Made by a program: the position numbers and the translations under genes. From the NCBI RefSeq assembly GCF_023699475.1, contig NZ_JALXFV010000005.1, positions 293,483 to 339,729 on the forward strand: 46,247 nt of DNA, written 5' to 3'. The notes below the pieces were generated by a model, which was given only the letters and a program-made list of their open reading frames with translations, had not been told where the DNA came from and ran no database searches. Shown piece after piece: positions 15,794 through 24,929 of the stretch. The stretch's first letter is position 1; the number at the start of each line of letters is the position of its first letter. The DNA comes from Halomarina rubra (GTDB lineage Archaea; Halobacteriota; Halobacteria; Halobacteriales; Haloarculaceae).

Positions 15794-16828
15794 CTATTCG
15801 GGCTTCAGACCCTCGCCGGTGACGCGCATGACGGCCTCGCCGTCGGGGAGGTTCGGCGCGTCGACGAGTTTGACGATGCGTTTGTTGCCCTTCGACTTCC
15901 GGAGGTACATCCGGAACGTCGACTTGTGGCCCAGGATGTTCCCACCGATGGGCTTCGTGGGGTCGCCGAAGAACGCGTCGGGGTTCGACTGGACCTGGTT
16001 CGTGACGACGACCGCGGCGTTGTAGAGGTTGCCGACGCGGTCGAGGTCGTGGAGGTGTTTGTTGAGCTTCTGCTGACGGTTCGCGAGTTCGCCACGACCG
16101 ACGTACTCCGCACGGAAGTGAGCGGTCAGCGAGTCGACACAGAGCAGTCGGACGGGGAACTCGCTGTCCTCGTACTCGCTGGCGATCTCCTGGGCTTTCT
16201 CGGCCAGGAGGATCTGGTGGTTGGAGTTGAACGCCTTCGCGACGTGAATCTTGTCGAGGAACGACTGGAGCAGTTCGTCGCGTGCCTCTTCGTCGTCGAT
16301 GGAGCCTTCGATTTCGCGCTGGTCCATCGCGGCCTGGAGCACGTCGTCTTCGAGACCGAACAGCATCTCCTCGATACGCTCGGGACGGAACGTGTCCTCG
16401 GAGTCGATGAAGATGACGCTGCCGCCGAGCCCACCCTGTTCGGGCGGGAGCTGGACGTTCACCGAGAGCTGGTGGGTGATCTGGGACTTGCCGGCCCCGA
16501 ACTCGCCGTACACCTCGGTGATGGACTGGGTCTCGACGCCCCCGCCGAGCATCTCGTCGACCTCCGGGATGAGCCACTCGAGCTTGCCGATGCGTTCGCG
16601 GCGCTGGAGCACCTGCGAACCGGTCTCGAACCCGCCGATGTCGGCGGCTTCACGGGCGGCCTGGATGATGTCGTGAGCGGTCGACTCGCCCACGTCGGCG
16701 GTGTTCGACAGTTCGGCGGGGGAGGCGACGGCGATGCCCTGATAGGACTCGTAGCCGTTCTCCTTGAGCTTCTCTGCGGTCGCCGGACCCACGCCGGGGA
16801 GGTTCTCGAGGTCTGCTGGTCCTGCCAT
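15794..16828 (-). CDS. radA: DNA repair and recombination protein RadA
   Basis: A 344-residue archaeal RecA/Rad51 recombinase that forms filaments on single-stranded DNA and drives strand exchange. N-terminal helix-hairpin-helix domain (about 1-60, with [12 protein letters not shown]), then the ATPase core: Walker A GEFGAGKS at 108-115, Walker [16 protein letters not shown], and loop L2 near [14 protein letters not shown]. No intein is present, unlike in some haloarchaeal RadA genes. A TATA box 27 bases upstream predicts a leaderless mRNA. Confidence 0.98.
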   Translation of the reverse strand: MAGPADLENLPGVGPATAEKLKENGYESYQGIAVASPAELSNTADVGESTAHDIIQAAREAADIGGFETGSQVLQRRERIGKLEWLIPEVDEMLGGGVETQSITEVYGEFGAGKSQITHQLSVNVQLPPEQGGLGGSVIFIDSEDTFRPERIEEMLFGLEDDVLQAAMDQREIEGSIDDEEARDELLQSFLDKIHVAKAFNSNHQILLAEKAQEIASEYEDSEFPVRLLCVDSLTAHFRAEYVGRGELANRQQKLNKHLHDLDRVGNLYNAAVVVTNQVQSNPDAFFGDPTKPIGGNILGHKSTFRMYLRKSKGNKRIVKLVDAPNLPDGEAVMRVTGEGLKPE

Positions 16829-16850
16829 GGACGTGGCTTGCGCTCCTCCG

Positions 16851-16859
16851 GGTATAAAC
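16851..16859 (-). promoter_or_regulatory. TATA box of radA
   Basis: GTTTATACC on the minus strand, centred about 27 bases before the radA ATG; the spacing implies a leaderless transcript. Confidence 0.7.
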
Positions 16860-17051
16860 CCTCGTTAACAGCACACTGAAAGTGAAACCGCCAGACTGCG
16901 CGTGTGTGATTTCCCACGTCTCCGAGAGTGTATCAGGGAAGCGAGTGCAGTCGACTCCTTGGAGACCGACTCGGACGAGGAAGTCGAGCGAGTGAAAGTG
17001 AACGGTCGATGCCGAGCGATGAGCGAACGGGAGGAGTCGGACCGCGGAGTC
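16860..17051. other. Intergenic region between radA promoter and the small membrane gene
   Basis: About 190 bases without a supportable gene. A similar pentamer pair occurs twice (CTGAAAGTGAAAC near 16877 and GTGAAAGTGAACG near 16993). Confidence 0.35.
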
Positions 17052-17486
17052 TCAGGGCATGTCGAGGGCGGCCCCGGTGAGGGCGAGGATGCCGAACACG
17101 CCCGCGACCGTCAGCACGCTCTCGGAGACACCGACGGTGGCCGGACCGAGTGACTCGACGACGACCAGCACGACGCCGACGAGCGTCTGGAGCGGTCTGC
17201 CGGCCATCCGCCGCGGAGCCAGGCGGGCGGTGAGCGCGAGGCCACCGAGGACGTCTCGGAGGCGCGTCAGTCCACCCGAGGGGTCGGGCGACTCGGCGGA
17301 CTCGAACTGGTCGAACGTCGGCAGGGGGACGCGTTCGACCCGTCCGGTGTGGACGCGCGCGCCGGTCTCGTCGCCGACCGCGAGCAGGGTGACGCGGTCG
17401 GCGTCGCTGCCGACGACGCGGTAGACGCCCGCGGGGAGCGTCTCGGCGTCGGCGGGAACGCGGACGTGGTCGTAGGGGGCGACCAT
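17052..17486 (-). CDS. Small membrane protein of the HtpX-PspAB module
   Basis: A 144-residue protein. The first 60 residues look like a small beta-rich cytosolic domain (APYDHVRVPADAETLPAGVYRVVG, part), followed by a linker and two membrane helices at about 98-116 and 122-141. Its ATG follows the PspAB stop with no gap, so it is almost certainly part of that operon. I do not recognise the family. Position suggests a membrane partner or anchor for PspAB/HtpX. Paralogues elsewhere cannot be checked. Confidence 0.75.
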   Translation of the reverse strand: MVAPYDHVRVPADAETLPAGVYRVVGSDADRVTLLAVGDETGARVHTGRVERVPLPTFDQFESAESPDPSGGLTRLRDVLGGLALTARLAPRRMAGRPLQTLVGVVLVVVESLGPATVGVSESVLTVAGVFGILALTGAALDMP

Positions 17487-18122
17487 CTACCCCCACGGGC
17501 GGCCGTCACCCTCGGGCCACAGCGGGTACCAGTACTCCTTCTCCGCTTCGACCGTGAGTTCGCCGTCGAGCACGCTCTCCAGTTTGAACTCGACGGCGCT
17601 GTCGCGCTCGTGGCCCCCGGAGGGCGCGAACGGGTAGAACGCGCCGCGGCGGAACGAGTACACCCAGTAGACGACCTGCCCCTCGCTGGCGGGGCCAGCA
17701 CCCGGTCCCGTCGTCGCCTTCTCGAAGCTGAACAGCGCGGCGAGCAGTCGCGAGCCGAACCCCTGCTCGACGAACGTGTCCGCCGCGAAGTGGATACTCG
17801 TCACGAGGTCCTCGAAGTCGTCGTCTTCGAGCACGACCCACTGGTAGCCGTGACTGTCGCCGACGAAGCGTGCCCGTGTCCCCGTCTCTATCTCGCCGGC
17901 TTCGAGGATGGCCTCCACCTCCTCCATCGTCTCGGCGAACGCCGTCGAGTCGACGTTCGAGAAACAGAGCGCCGCCTCGCCGGTCGGGTCGTACCGGAGG
18001 TCGGCCTGCATCGTCATGTGCGCCGTACTCATCCCGAACAGGTCCTCCGGCGACGCCGCTCGGGTGGCGTCGGTCTCGGCGCTGATACCCAGCGCCGAGC
18101 GGAGGGAGTCGAAGATGCCCAT
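17487..18122 (-). CDS. pspAB: PspA-associated protein PspAB
   Basis: A 211-residue soluble protein. The start MGIFDSLRSALGI, the early segment SPEDLFGMSTAHMTMQADL and the conserved ending with EKEYWYPLWPEGD match the PspAB family, which accompanies PspA and HtpX in actinobacteria and archaea and is thought to act in the envelope-stress response. It lies 86 bases downstream of htpX and directly before the small membrane gene. No PspA itself is in the window. Function is by association, with no catalytic motif visible. Confidence 0.85.
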   Translation of the reverse strand: MGIFDSLRSALGISAETDATRAASPEDLFGMSTAHMTMQADLRYDPTGEAALCFSNVDSTAFAETMEEVEAILEAGEIETGTRARFVGDSHGYQWVVLEDDDFEDLVTSIHFAADTFVEQGFGSRLLAALFSFEKATTGPGAGPASEGQVVYWVYSFRRGAFYPFAPSGGHERDSAVEFKLESVLDGELTVEAEKEYWYPLWPEGDGRPWG

Positions 18123-18208
18123 ACGCCGGCTACGCTCGCCGGTGTCTTAGAGCCACACGACTCGCGCGTCGGCGAAACGGACGAGAGGAGACGGGGTCGG
18201 TGGACCGT

Positions 18209-19069
18209 TCAGGCGAGTTCCTGTTCGAGCGCACGGAGGCGCTCGACGCGCTTCTCGGTGCTCGGGTGGGTGCTGAAGATGCGCCCGATGAATCCGCTCC
18301 TGATGGGGATGATGAAGAACGCATTCATCTCCGCCTGCTCGCGCATGTCGTCCTGTGGGACGCGGTCCATCTGACCCGATATCTTCAGCAGGGCCGAGGC
18401 GAGCGCAGCGGGGTTGCCGGTGATGACCGCCCCGCCGCGGTCGGCGGAGTACTCGCGGTAGCGACTGAGCGCCCGGATGAGGACGAACGACACCACCCAG
18501 ACGACCAGCGAGGCGACGATGGCGACGATGACGCCGCCGTTCTCGCGCCGACCGCCGCCGAACCACCAGCCGAAGCGGACGACGAGGAACGCGAGCGTCG
18601 AGAGGAACGACGCGATGGTCATCACCATCACGTCGCGGTTCTTGATGTGGGCGAGTTCGTGGGCGAGCACGCCCTCCAACTCCTCCTCGGTCAGCGTGTT
18701 CATGATGCCCGTCGTCACCGCGACGGCCGAGTTGCTCGGCGAACGTCCCGTCGCGAACGCGTTCGGGACGCGCGAGTCGGCGACGGCGACCTTCGGTTTC
18801 GGGACGTCGGCCTGCTGGCTCAGCCGCGAGAGCATCGCGTGCAGTTCGGGGTACTCCTCTTCGGAGACTTCGCTGGCACCCATCGAGTACAGCGCCAGCT
18901 TGTCGCTGAAGAAGAACTGCCCGAGCGAGAACAGCCCCATGAACACGACCATGATGGCCAGTCCCGCGTACTGGAACAGTATCGCCGCGAAGACGATGTA
19001 GAGGGCGAAGAGCAGGAACATGGTGAGCACCATCCGCCCACGCAGTCCCCAGTCGGGTTTCCACTCCAT
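18209..19069 (-). CDS. htpX: HtpX family membrane zinc metalloprotease
   Basis: A 286-residue M48B protease that degrades misfolded membrane proteins. Start chosen at ATG 19067-19069 (MEWKPDWGLR); a GTG two codons earlier is less likely. Two N-terminal membrane helices (about 12-50) precede the zinc motif HELAH at 137-141; two more helices (about 147-165 and 178-200) precede the third ligand in YREYSADRGG. The C-terminal STHPSTEKRVERL is the family signature. Forms an operon-like unit with PspAB and a small membrane protein. Confidence 0.95.
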   Translation of the reverse strand: MEWKPDWGLRGRMVLTMFLLFALYIVFAAILFQYAGLAIMVVFMGLFSLGQFFFSDKLALYSMGASEVSEEEYPELHAMLSRLSQQADVPKPKVAVADSRVPNAFATGRSPSNSAVAVTTGIMNTLTEEELEGVLAHELAHIKNRDVMVMTIASFLSTLAFLVVRFGWWFGGGRRENGGVIVAIVASLVVWVVSFVLIRALSRYREYSADRGGAVITGNPAALASALLKISGQMDRVPQDDMREQAEMNAFFIIPIRSGFIGRIFSTHPSTEKRVERLRALEQELA

Positions 19070-19090
19070 ACACACGTATTGGAGACCGGA

Positions 19091-19100
19091 GAGTTAAACG
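19091..19100 (-). promoter_or_regulatory. TATA-like box of htpX
   Basis: CGTTTAACTC on the minus strand, about 27 bases before the chosen ATG. Confidence 0.5.
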
Positions 19101-19150
19101 TCACCGTCGGCGACCGGTGGTCAGATACCGAGGCGTCGTCGTCGGCTGGG

Positions 19151-20449
19151 TCAGTCGTCGGCGGCCTGCTCGACCGCCCGGCGCTGGTCGTCGTGGAGGA
19201 GACACGCGGCCGCCCACCCCGCGTCGGTCTCCTGGAGGTCGGGGTGGGTCCGTTCACAGGGCGTCACGAACGCCTCGTCGAGCCGTTCGCGGGCGCAGTC
19301 GTGGTTGCCGTCGACCTCGGCCGCCAGCGCCTCGGCGAGAACCCGCTCGGCGTCGGCGTCGGTCAGTTCGGCGGGGACGCCGAACTCCTCGCGGACGCCG
19401 GCCGCGAGCGTCTCGTCGTCGGGCGCGTCGGCCCCGTCGGTCTCGGTGTGGGCCGTCCGGACCGTCTCGAGGTCGAGCGGCTCCCGGTGGAGTCGTTGCC
19501 GGAGGTCCTGGACGGCCCGCCACTCGCGCTGGTCGAAGTCGTAGTCCGACGGCGGGATGACCTCCGGACAGCGCGTGTGGAACCGACACCCTTCGGGGGG
19601 GTTCGCCGGGCTGGGTACGTCCCCCGAGAGCGTCACGGACTCGCCGCGACGGCGAGGGTCGGGCCGCGGGATGGACCCCAGCAGCGCCCGGGTGTAGGGG
19701 TGCTGAGGGTCGGTGAACAGCTGTTCGGTCGGCGCTATCTCGACTATCTCGCCGAGGTACATGACGGCGACGCGGTCGCACACCTCCCGGACGACGCCGA
19801 GGTTGTGGCTGATGAACAGCATCGCGAGGTCGAACTCGCGCTGGACGTCGTTCATCAGCTCCAGGATGTCCGCCTGGATGGAGACGTCGAGGGCGCTGAC
19901 GGGTTCGTCGGCGACGAGCAGGTCGGGGTTCACGACCAGCGCGCGAGCCAGCGCGATGCGCTGTTTCTGCCCGCCGGAGAACTCGTGGGGGTAGCGGTCG
20001 ACGTCCTCGGGCGAGAGACCGACCCGCCCGAGCAGGTCCTTCACGACGTTCCGGCGGCGCTGTCGGTCGGTGATGCCGTGGATGCGCAACGGTTCGGCGA
20101 CCGACTCCCCGACGGTCATCCGCGGGTCGAAGCTCGCGGTGGGGTCCTGGAAGATCATCTGGGCGCGGCGACGGAACCGCTTCAGGTCGCGTTTCCCGTA
20201 GTCGGTGATGTCCTCGCCGTCGAACGACACCTCGCCGGCGGTCGGCTCCTCCAGACGCAGCAGGGAGGTGGCGACCGTCGACTTCCCACAGCCTGACTCG
20301 CCGACGATACCGAGGGTCTCGCCGGGACTGACCGCGAAGTCGACGCCGTCGACCGCCCGGACCCGACCGGTCTCGCGCTTCAGTACGCCCGAGGTTATCG
20401 GGTAGTGTTTCTGGAGCCCCTCGACGACCAGCAGCGGGCGGTCGCTCAT
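19151..20449 (-). CDS. Peptide-type ABC transporter ATPase, DppF/OppF class (second copy)
   Basis: A 432-residue ATPase paralogous to the one at 27506. Walker A is GESGCGKS (about 51-58), the signature EFSGGQKQR, and Walker [13 protein letters not shown]; all intact. The oligo_HPY tail ([13 protein letters not shown]) is followed by about 130 acidic residues containing a late CERTHPDL and an AAACLLHDD end that may bind metal. It overlaps the upstream ATPase stop by ATGA, so the two are coupled. No permease or binding protein accompanies this pair, so it may power the divergent importer or be a remnant. Confidence 0.92.
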   Translation of the reverse strand: MSDRPLLVVEGLQKHYPITSGVLKRETGRVRAVDGVDFAVSPGETLGIVGESGCGKSTVATSLLRLEEPTAGEVSFDGEDITDYGKRDLKRFRRRAQMIFQDPTASFDPRMTVGESVAEPLRIHGITDRQRRRNVVKDLLGRVGLSPEDVDRYPHEFSGGQKQRIALARALVVNPDLLVADEPVSALDVSIQADILELMNDVQREFDLAMLFISHNLGVVREVCDRVAVMYLGEIVEIAPTEQLFTDPQHPYTRALLGSIPRPDPRRRGESVTLSGDVPSPANPPEGCRFHTRCPEVIPPSDYDFDQREWRAVQDLRQRLHREPLDLETVRTAHTETDGADAPDDETLAAGVREEFGVPAELTDADAERVLAEALAAEVDGNHDCARERLDEAFVTPCERTHPDLQETDAGWAAACLLHDDQRRAVEQAADD

Positions 20450-21708
20450 CGGTCGCCCTCCGACCGCGACCGGCCGTTCGCTCGGGTCTCGGCGGACGTC
20501 GGCGGGTCACCACCGTCGACGCGGGTGGTCCCGTCGGCGGTCGCCCCCTCGCGGGCCGCAGCGAACCCGGTCTGGACCGTCGTCTCGTCGTACCCCTCGC
20601 CGTAGTAGACACACGAGACGCGCTGGTCGCTCCCGTCGACGGCGTGCAGCGGGGGTTGGTCGCCTGCGACGCAGTCGTCGACCGCGTGAGGACACCGGTC
20701 GGCGAACCGACAGCCCTCGGGCGGGTCGGTGACGCTCGGGAGCGACCCGCCGATGGAGAGCATCCGGTCGCCACGACCCGGGAGACACTCCAGCAGCGCC
20801 CGGGTGTAGGGGTGCGCTGGCGTCTCGAACACGTCGAAGACGTCCCCGCGTTCCATCACCTTCCCGGCGTACATGACGACGACGCGGTCGGCGATCTCCG
20901 CCACGACGCCGAGGTCGTGGGTGATGAACAGGATGGCCATGTCGAGGTCCCGCTGTATCTCCTTGAGCAGGTCGAGAATCTGGGCCTGGATGGTGACGTC
21001 GAGTGCGGTGGTCGGCTCGTCGGCGATGAGCAGGTCGGGGTCCGAAGCGAGCGCCATCGCGATGATGACCCGCTGTTTCATCCCCCCGGAGAACTCGTGG
21101 GGGTGGTCGTCGAACCGGTCGGCGGCGTCCGGGATTCCGACCCGGTCGAGGAGGTCGATGGCACGGTCGCGGGCGTCGGTCTTCGAGACGTCCTCGTGGA
21201 GTTGGATGGCCTCGACGATCTGCCAGCCCACGGTGTAGACGGGGTCGAGTGCGCTCTGGGGGTTCTGGAACACGTGGGCGATGTCCCCGCCACGGATGTG
21301 TCGGAGTGCCGCCGGTGGGGCCCGGACCACGTCGACGTAGCCCCGAGCTATCTCGTCGCCGTCTCGCTCCTCGACGACGACGAACTGGTCGTCGTCGCCG
21401 GCCGCGAGGTCGGCGGGAGAGTCGTCCGCGACGTCGAAGACGGCCGTGGGGAAGGCGTCGGCGAGTTCCCGGACCGTCTCCAGGTCCCGGAAGGCGATGG
21501 CCCCCTCGGGGATGGCACCGGGAGGCATCTGGATGATCTTGGTGATGGACTCGCTGGTGACGGTCTTGCCGGAGCCGGACTCCCCGACGATGCAGACCGT
21601 CTCGCCGCGGCGGACGTCGAAGTCGATACCGTCGACGGCGTGGACGACTCCGTCGCTCGTCCGAAACTGCGTGTGGAGGTCCTGAATCGCGAGCAGTCGG
21701 TCGTCCAT
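20446..21708 (-). CDS. Peptide-type ABC transporter ATPase, DppD/OppD class (second copy)
   Basis: A 420-residue ATPase highly similar to the one at 26326. Walker A GESGSGKT (42-49), signature EFSGGMKQR (Gln of the usual SGGQ replaced by Met) and Walker [13 protein letters not shown]. An insert of about 75 residues (about 63-138, with [14 protein letters not shown]) separates Walker A from the Q-loop FQNPQSAL; the same insert is in the other copy. The Cys-containing oligo_HPY tail (EGCRFADRCPHAVDDC) is complete. First gene of the leftward pair, with a TATA-like box about 32 bases upstream. Confidence 0.92.
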   Translation of the reverse strand: MDDRLLAIQDLHTQFRTSDGVVHAVDGIDFDVRRGETVCIVGESGSGKTVTSESITKIIQMPPGAIPEGAIAFRDLETVRELADAFPTAVFDVADDSPADLAAGDDDQFVVVEERDGDEIARGYVDVVRAPPAALRHIRGGDIAHVFQNPQSALDPVYTVGWQIVEAIQLHEDVSKTDARDRAIDLLDRVGIPDAADRFDDHPHEFSGGMKQRVIIAMALASDPDLLIADEPTTALDVTIQAQILDLLKEIQRDLDMAILFITHDLGVVAEIADRVVVMYAGKVMERGDVFDVFETPAHPYTRALLECLPGRGDRMLSIGGSLPSVTDPPEGCRFADRCPHAVDDCVAGDQPPLHAVDGSDQRVSCVYYGEGYDETTVQTGFAAAREGATADGTTRVDGGDPPTSAETRANGRSRSEGDR

Positions 21709-21735
21709 GTGGATACGTGTCGGCTCTCGTGGAGG

Positions 21736-21743
21736 AGTATAAG
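21736..21743 (-). promoter_or_regulatory. TATA box of the leftward ATPase pair
   Basis: CTTATACT on the minus strand, about 32 bases before the ATG, predicting a leader of only a few bases. Confidence 0.6.
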
Positions 21744-21935
21744 GGTTGGTGTGACGACGACGCTCGCTTCAGCTATCAACGGAGAACCCGTCGCCGGGGG
21801 GAGGACGGGAAGTTGAAGAGAACGATGAGCAATCGGCGTTGGTTGAATATCCTCAAACGTATAAACGCGTCGGTGAGTGAAATCGAAATTTTAGCCCCGT
21901 TGAGCGTCCTAACGCCAACCACCACATCGTAAGAC

Positions 21936-21943
21936 TAATAAAA
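21936..21943 (+). promoter_or_regulatory. TATA box of the binding-protein gene
   Basis: TAATAAAA, centred 26-27 bases before the ATG at 21966; predicts a leaderless transcript. Confidence 0.65.
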
Positions 21944-21965
21944 TGCTATACCTTTCCGAGGTAAT

Positions 21966-23879
21966 ATGTCACGTAATATCGAACGGCGTGATGACAACCG
22001 GCACAAGAAGATTGACCGGCGCGCCTGGCTCAAGGGGATCGGCGTCGCTGGTGCCGCTGCACTGGCAGGTTGTAGCTCCGGGGGGGACGGTGAGGACACT
22101 CCGGGCGGCAACGACACCCAGACCGACAGCACCGACACCAGCGACCCGCTGGGGACGACTCAGGGCACGAGCACCGACGACGGCAGCGAACTGCCAGAGG
22201 TCGGCGGCACGTACACCACGGCCATCGGCAACTCGCTCGGGACGCTCAACCCGCTGTACAACACCGAGAGCACGGCGGGCGGCGTCATCGGCTACGCCCT
22301 CGACGGGAGTTACGGCTTCAAGCCCGGCAGCGAGTACTTCCCGCGCATCTTCGACCTCAGCTCCGAGGACAACAAGACCTGGACGGCGACCATCCCCGAG
22401 GGGCTGACGTTCAGCGACCCCTACGGTGAGGTCACCGCCGAGGACTTCGTCTACCAGATCAACGAGGTCCAGAAGAGCGAGTGGGCAGGGACCGCCGACG
22501 CCGCGAGCTGGACCGAGGAGATGACCATCGAGGAGAAGAGCAAGTACGAGTTCACCATCGAACTGCCGCAGGTGAACCCGCTCTACCCCGCGTCGTACGA
22601 CCCGTACATCTACCCCGTCCCGAAGGCCCTGATGGAGCCGTACGTCGAGGAGGAGGACGTCGAAGGGTTCCAGCAGGACGAAGAGCTGCTCAACCTCTCG
22701 TTCACCGGGAACCTGGGCGCGTACAAGCTCGAGGAGTGGGACAAGAACGCCAAGATCACGTTCACCCGCAACGAGGACTACTACCTGCGTAACGTCGACG
22801 GCATCGACAGGCGCTTCAGCAACGCGCCGTACTTCGAGAACCTCGAAGTTCGCGTCGTCCCCGAACAGTCCTCGCGGCTCGGTGCGCTGAAGAACGGCGA
22901 GATCGACACCGCCGGACTGCCGAAGAACCGCGTCAACGAGTTCAAGAACAACGACGGGACGTACGTCAACGTCGTCCCGCAGCCGTACAACCGTGTCATG
23001 GCGTACAACCACCGTGACAACGGCTGGACCACCGGGCCCGGGAACCTCTTCCGCAACAAGAAGTTCCGCCAGGGTATCGGCTGTGCCATCGACAAACAGG
23101 CCATCGCCGACGGCATCTACAACGGCTACGCGAAGCCCCACTACACGTGGCAGCCGGAGTGGTCGAAGTGGTACCCCGACAACGCCGACATCAAGCAGTT
23201 CGGCTCCGGCGACCTCTACGGCAAGGAGGCGACCCAGAGCCGCATCGAGGAGGCCATCTCGGACACCGACTACAGCTACGACGGCGACCAGCTCGTCAAC
23301 CCCGACGGCAACCAGGTCGAACTGTCGCTGTACTACACGACGACCTCCAGCACGAACAAGTCCATCGCGCAGTTCGTCAAGCAGGAGTTCGCCAAGAACG
23401 CCGGTATCAACGTCAAGCTCGAGCAGATTCAGGGTACGACGTTCCGTGACAAGTACTGGGTCCAGGAGACCCCGGAGAACCCCGACGAGTACGAGTGGAG
23501 CAACGGCGGCTACAACGCCGGCCCCTACGAGGTCACCAGCTCCGAGTCGTGGGACATGTCCATCGTCTACGGGCTCAACACCTACCCGCTGAACCCGACG
23601 ACCGCGGACGTGTTCTTCATGAAGGACTCGTACTACAACCCGTACGGCTACCAGCCCGAGTGGAACGCGAAGGAGCTGTTCAACCAGGCGTCGACCGCAG
23701 AGACCGAGGAGGACGTCCAGGAGGCGCTCACCGAGATCTTCGTCAACGTCGCCGACTCCCAGCCGATGGGGATGCTCGTCTTCGCCGACGACACCATCGG
23801 CTACCGGACGGGCATCGAAGGCCCCGAGGAGAACTTCTTCAACGGTTGGAACTTCTCGACCTGGTACCGCAACGAGTAG
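21966..23879 (+). CDS. Peptide-type ABC transporter substrate-binding lipoprotein (SBP_bac_5)
   Basis: A 637-residue extracytoplasmic binding protein. The N-terminus carries a Tat signal (DRRAWLKGIG, RR at 18-19) and a lipobox LAGC with C36 as the lipidated residue, followed by a Gly/Asp/Thr-rich tether to about residue 75. The family 5 fold follows: GTLNPLYNTEST, an EDFVYQINEV block near 160, the GALKNGEIDTAG block near 300, and GIGCAIDKQAIADG near 370. The ligand cannot be read from the sequence; it may be peptides, gamma-glutamyl peptides or sugars. It is followed after 75 bases by the permeases, probably with an extra internal promoter. Confidence 0.95.
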   Translation: MSRNIERRDDNRHKKIDRRAWLKGIGVAGAAALAGCSSGGDGEDTPGGNDTQTDSTDTSDPLGTTQGTSTDDGSELPEVGGTYTTAIGNSLGTLNPLYNTESTAGGVIGYALDGSYGFKPGSEYFPRIFDLSSEDNKTWTATIPEGLTFSDPYGEVTAEDFVYQINEVQKSEWAGTADAASWTEEMTIEEKSKYEFTIELPQVNPLYPASYDPYIYPVPKALMEPYVEEEDVEGFQQDEELLNLSFTGNLGAYKLEEWDKNAKITFTRNEDYYLRNVDGIDRRFSNAPYFENLEVRVVPEQSSRLGALKNGEIDTAGLPKNRVNEFKNNDGTYVNVVPQPYNRVMAYNHRDNGWTTGPGNLFRNKKFRQGIGCAIDKQAIADGIYNGYAKPHYTWQPEWSKWYPDNADIKQFGSGDLYGKEATQSRIEEAISDTDYSYDGDQLVNPDGNQVELSLYYTTTSSTNKSIAQFVKQEFAKNAGINVKLEQIQGTTFRDKYWVQETPENPDEYEWSNGGYNAGPYEVTSSESWDMSIVYGLNTYPLNPTTADVFFMKDSYYNPYGYQPEWNAKELFNQASTAETEEDVQEALTEIFVNVADSQPMGMLVFADDTIGYRTGIEGPEENFFNGWNFSTWYRNE

Positions 23880-23927
23880 ACCACCAGGTCGTCGCTCGGT
23901 TCGCGGGGCACAGTCCAACACATTAAC

Positions 23928-23935
23928 CTTTATTC
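23928..23935 (+). promoter_or_regulatory. Possible internal promoter before the permease genes
   Basis: CTTTATTC lies about 24 bases before the ATG at 23955. It would allow the permease and ATPase genes to be expressed separately from the abundant binding protein. Confidence 0.5.
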
Positions 23936-23954
23936 GATAAACAACAACACACAC

Positions 23955-24929
23955 ATGGGATTGGGATGGTACATCACCCGCCGGGTCGCCTGGACCTTCG
24001 TCGTGACGCTCATCATCGTGAGCGTCACGTTCATCCTGCTTTCGGCAGCGCCGAATCCGGAAGTGGCGAAGGCAGCTACACAGGCCGCGCTCCAAGGTGA
24101 CAATCCGGCGGAAGCCGAAGAACGTATCCGAATGATTCGCGGACTCGACAAGCCGTTCACCGAGCGGTACCTCGAGTACGTCACCGGCGTCTACACACTC
24201 AACTGGGGTTGGTCGACGATGAACAACGAACCGGTCACGAAGTCCGTGTTCGAGGCGCTGTACTACACCGCGCAGTACTCCATACCCTGGACGCTGCTGA
24301 CGATCACGTTAGGTCCCATCGCGGGGCTGTACTCCGCGGCGAGCCAGTACAGTTGGAAGGACCACGTAGCGACCGGTATCACGTTCTTCGGGTACGCGAT
24401 TCCGAACTTCTTCTTCGGGATCGTCCTCCTGTTGATCTTCGGGGTCCAACTCGGGTGGGTGCCGGTGTTGTACAACACCGACGTCCCCGTCTTCAGCCTC
24501 GCGAACGCGAAACAGCTGTTCTTGCCGATATTCGTCCTCGTGACGGGCTCTATCGGCGGCATCATGCGTGTCTCGCGTAACGAGTCCTCCGAGTACATGA
24601 ACGCCGACTTCGTGAAGACGGCGAAGGCGAAGGGCGTCTCTCGGTACCGTATCTACGCACGACACGTCCTCCGACCGACGATGGTGCCGCTGTCGACGAC
24701 GATGGTCGGGCAGCTGCTGGCGCTGTTCGTCGGCTCCTCGCTGCTCGTCGAGATCGTCTTCGGGATTCCGGGCATCGGGCGGCTGAGTTACGCCGCCATC
24801 ATCGCACAGGACACCAGCGTCGTCCTCGGGTTCACGCTGTTCTTCACCTTCCTGGCGACGATCAGCAACCTCCTTCAGGACATCGTGTACACCGTGCTCG
24901 ACCCACGCATCAGCTTCGACGATCGATAA
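23955..24929 (+). CDS. Peptide-type ABC transporter permease, DppB class
   Basis: A 324-residue inner-membrane subunit. It begins with the usual cytoplasmic start and first helix (ITRRVAWTFVVTLIIVSVTF), a large extracytoplasmic loop after it with RGLDKPFTERYLEYVTGV, then five more helices. The EAA coupling loop is NADFVKTAKAKGVSRYRIYARHVLRPT (about 216-242, quoted in part), which contacts the ATPases. The C-terminal helix ends at the QDIVYTVLDPRI signature. The stop overlaps the next start by one base. Confidence 0.95.
   Translation: MGLGWYITRRVAWTFVVTLIIVSVTFILLSAAPNPEVAKAATQAALQGDNPAEAEERIRMIRGLDKPFTERYLEYVTGVYTLNWGWSTMNNEPVTKSVFEALYYTAQYSIPWTLLTITLGPIAGLYSAASQYSWKDHVATGITFFGYAIPNFFFGIVLLLIFGVQLGWVPVLYNTDVPVFSLANAKQLFLPIFVLVTGSIGGIMRVSRNESSEYMNADFVKTAKAKGVSRYRIYARHVLRPTMVPLSTTMVGQLLALFVGSSLLVEIVFGIPGIGRLSYAAIIAQDTSVVLGFTLFFTFLATISNLLQDIVYTVLDPRISFDDR

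Larger units (their letters stand above)
21709..21965. promoter_or_regulatory. Divergent promoter region of the two transporter transcripts
   Basis: 257 bases between the leftward ATPase pair and the rightward importer operon. It contains TATA-like boxes for both directions, plus an additional GTATAAAC near 21859-21866 and an AT-rich tract (GAAATCGAAATTTTAG) near 21879-21895. A shared regulator for both sides is plausible. Confidence 0.55.

Noticed and set aside
16902-17153. 83-codon frame between radA and the small membrane gene
   Set aside because: Overlaps the end of the supported minus-strand gene and has no family signal or promoter.
21969-24095. 708-codon open frame antisense to the binding protein
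   Set aside because: Opposite to a clear lipoprotein gene; composition typical of a shadow frame.
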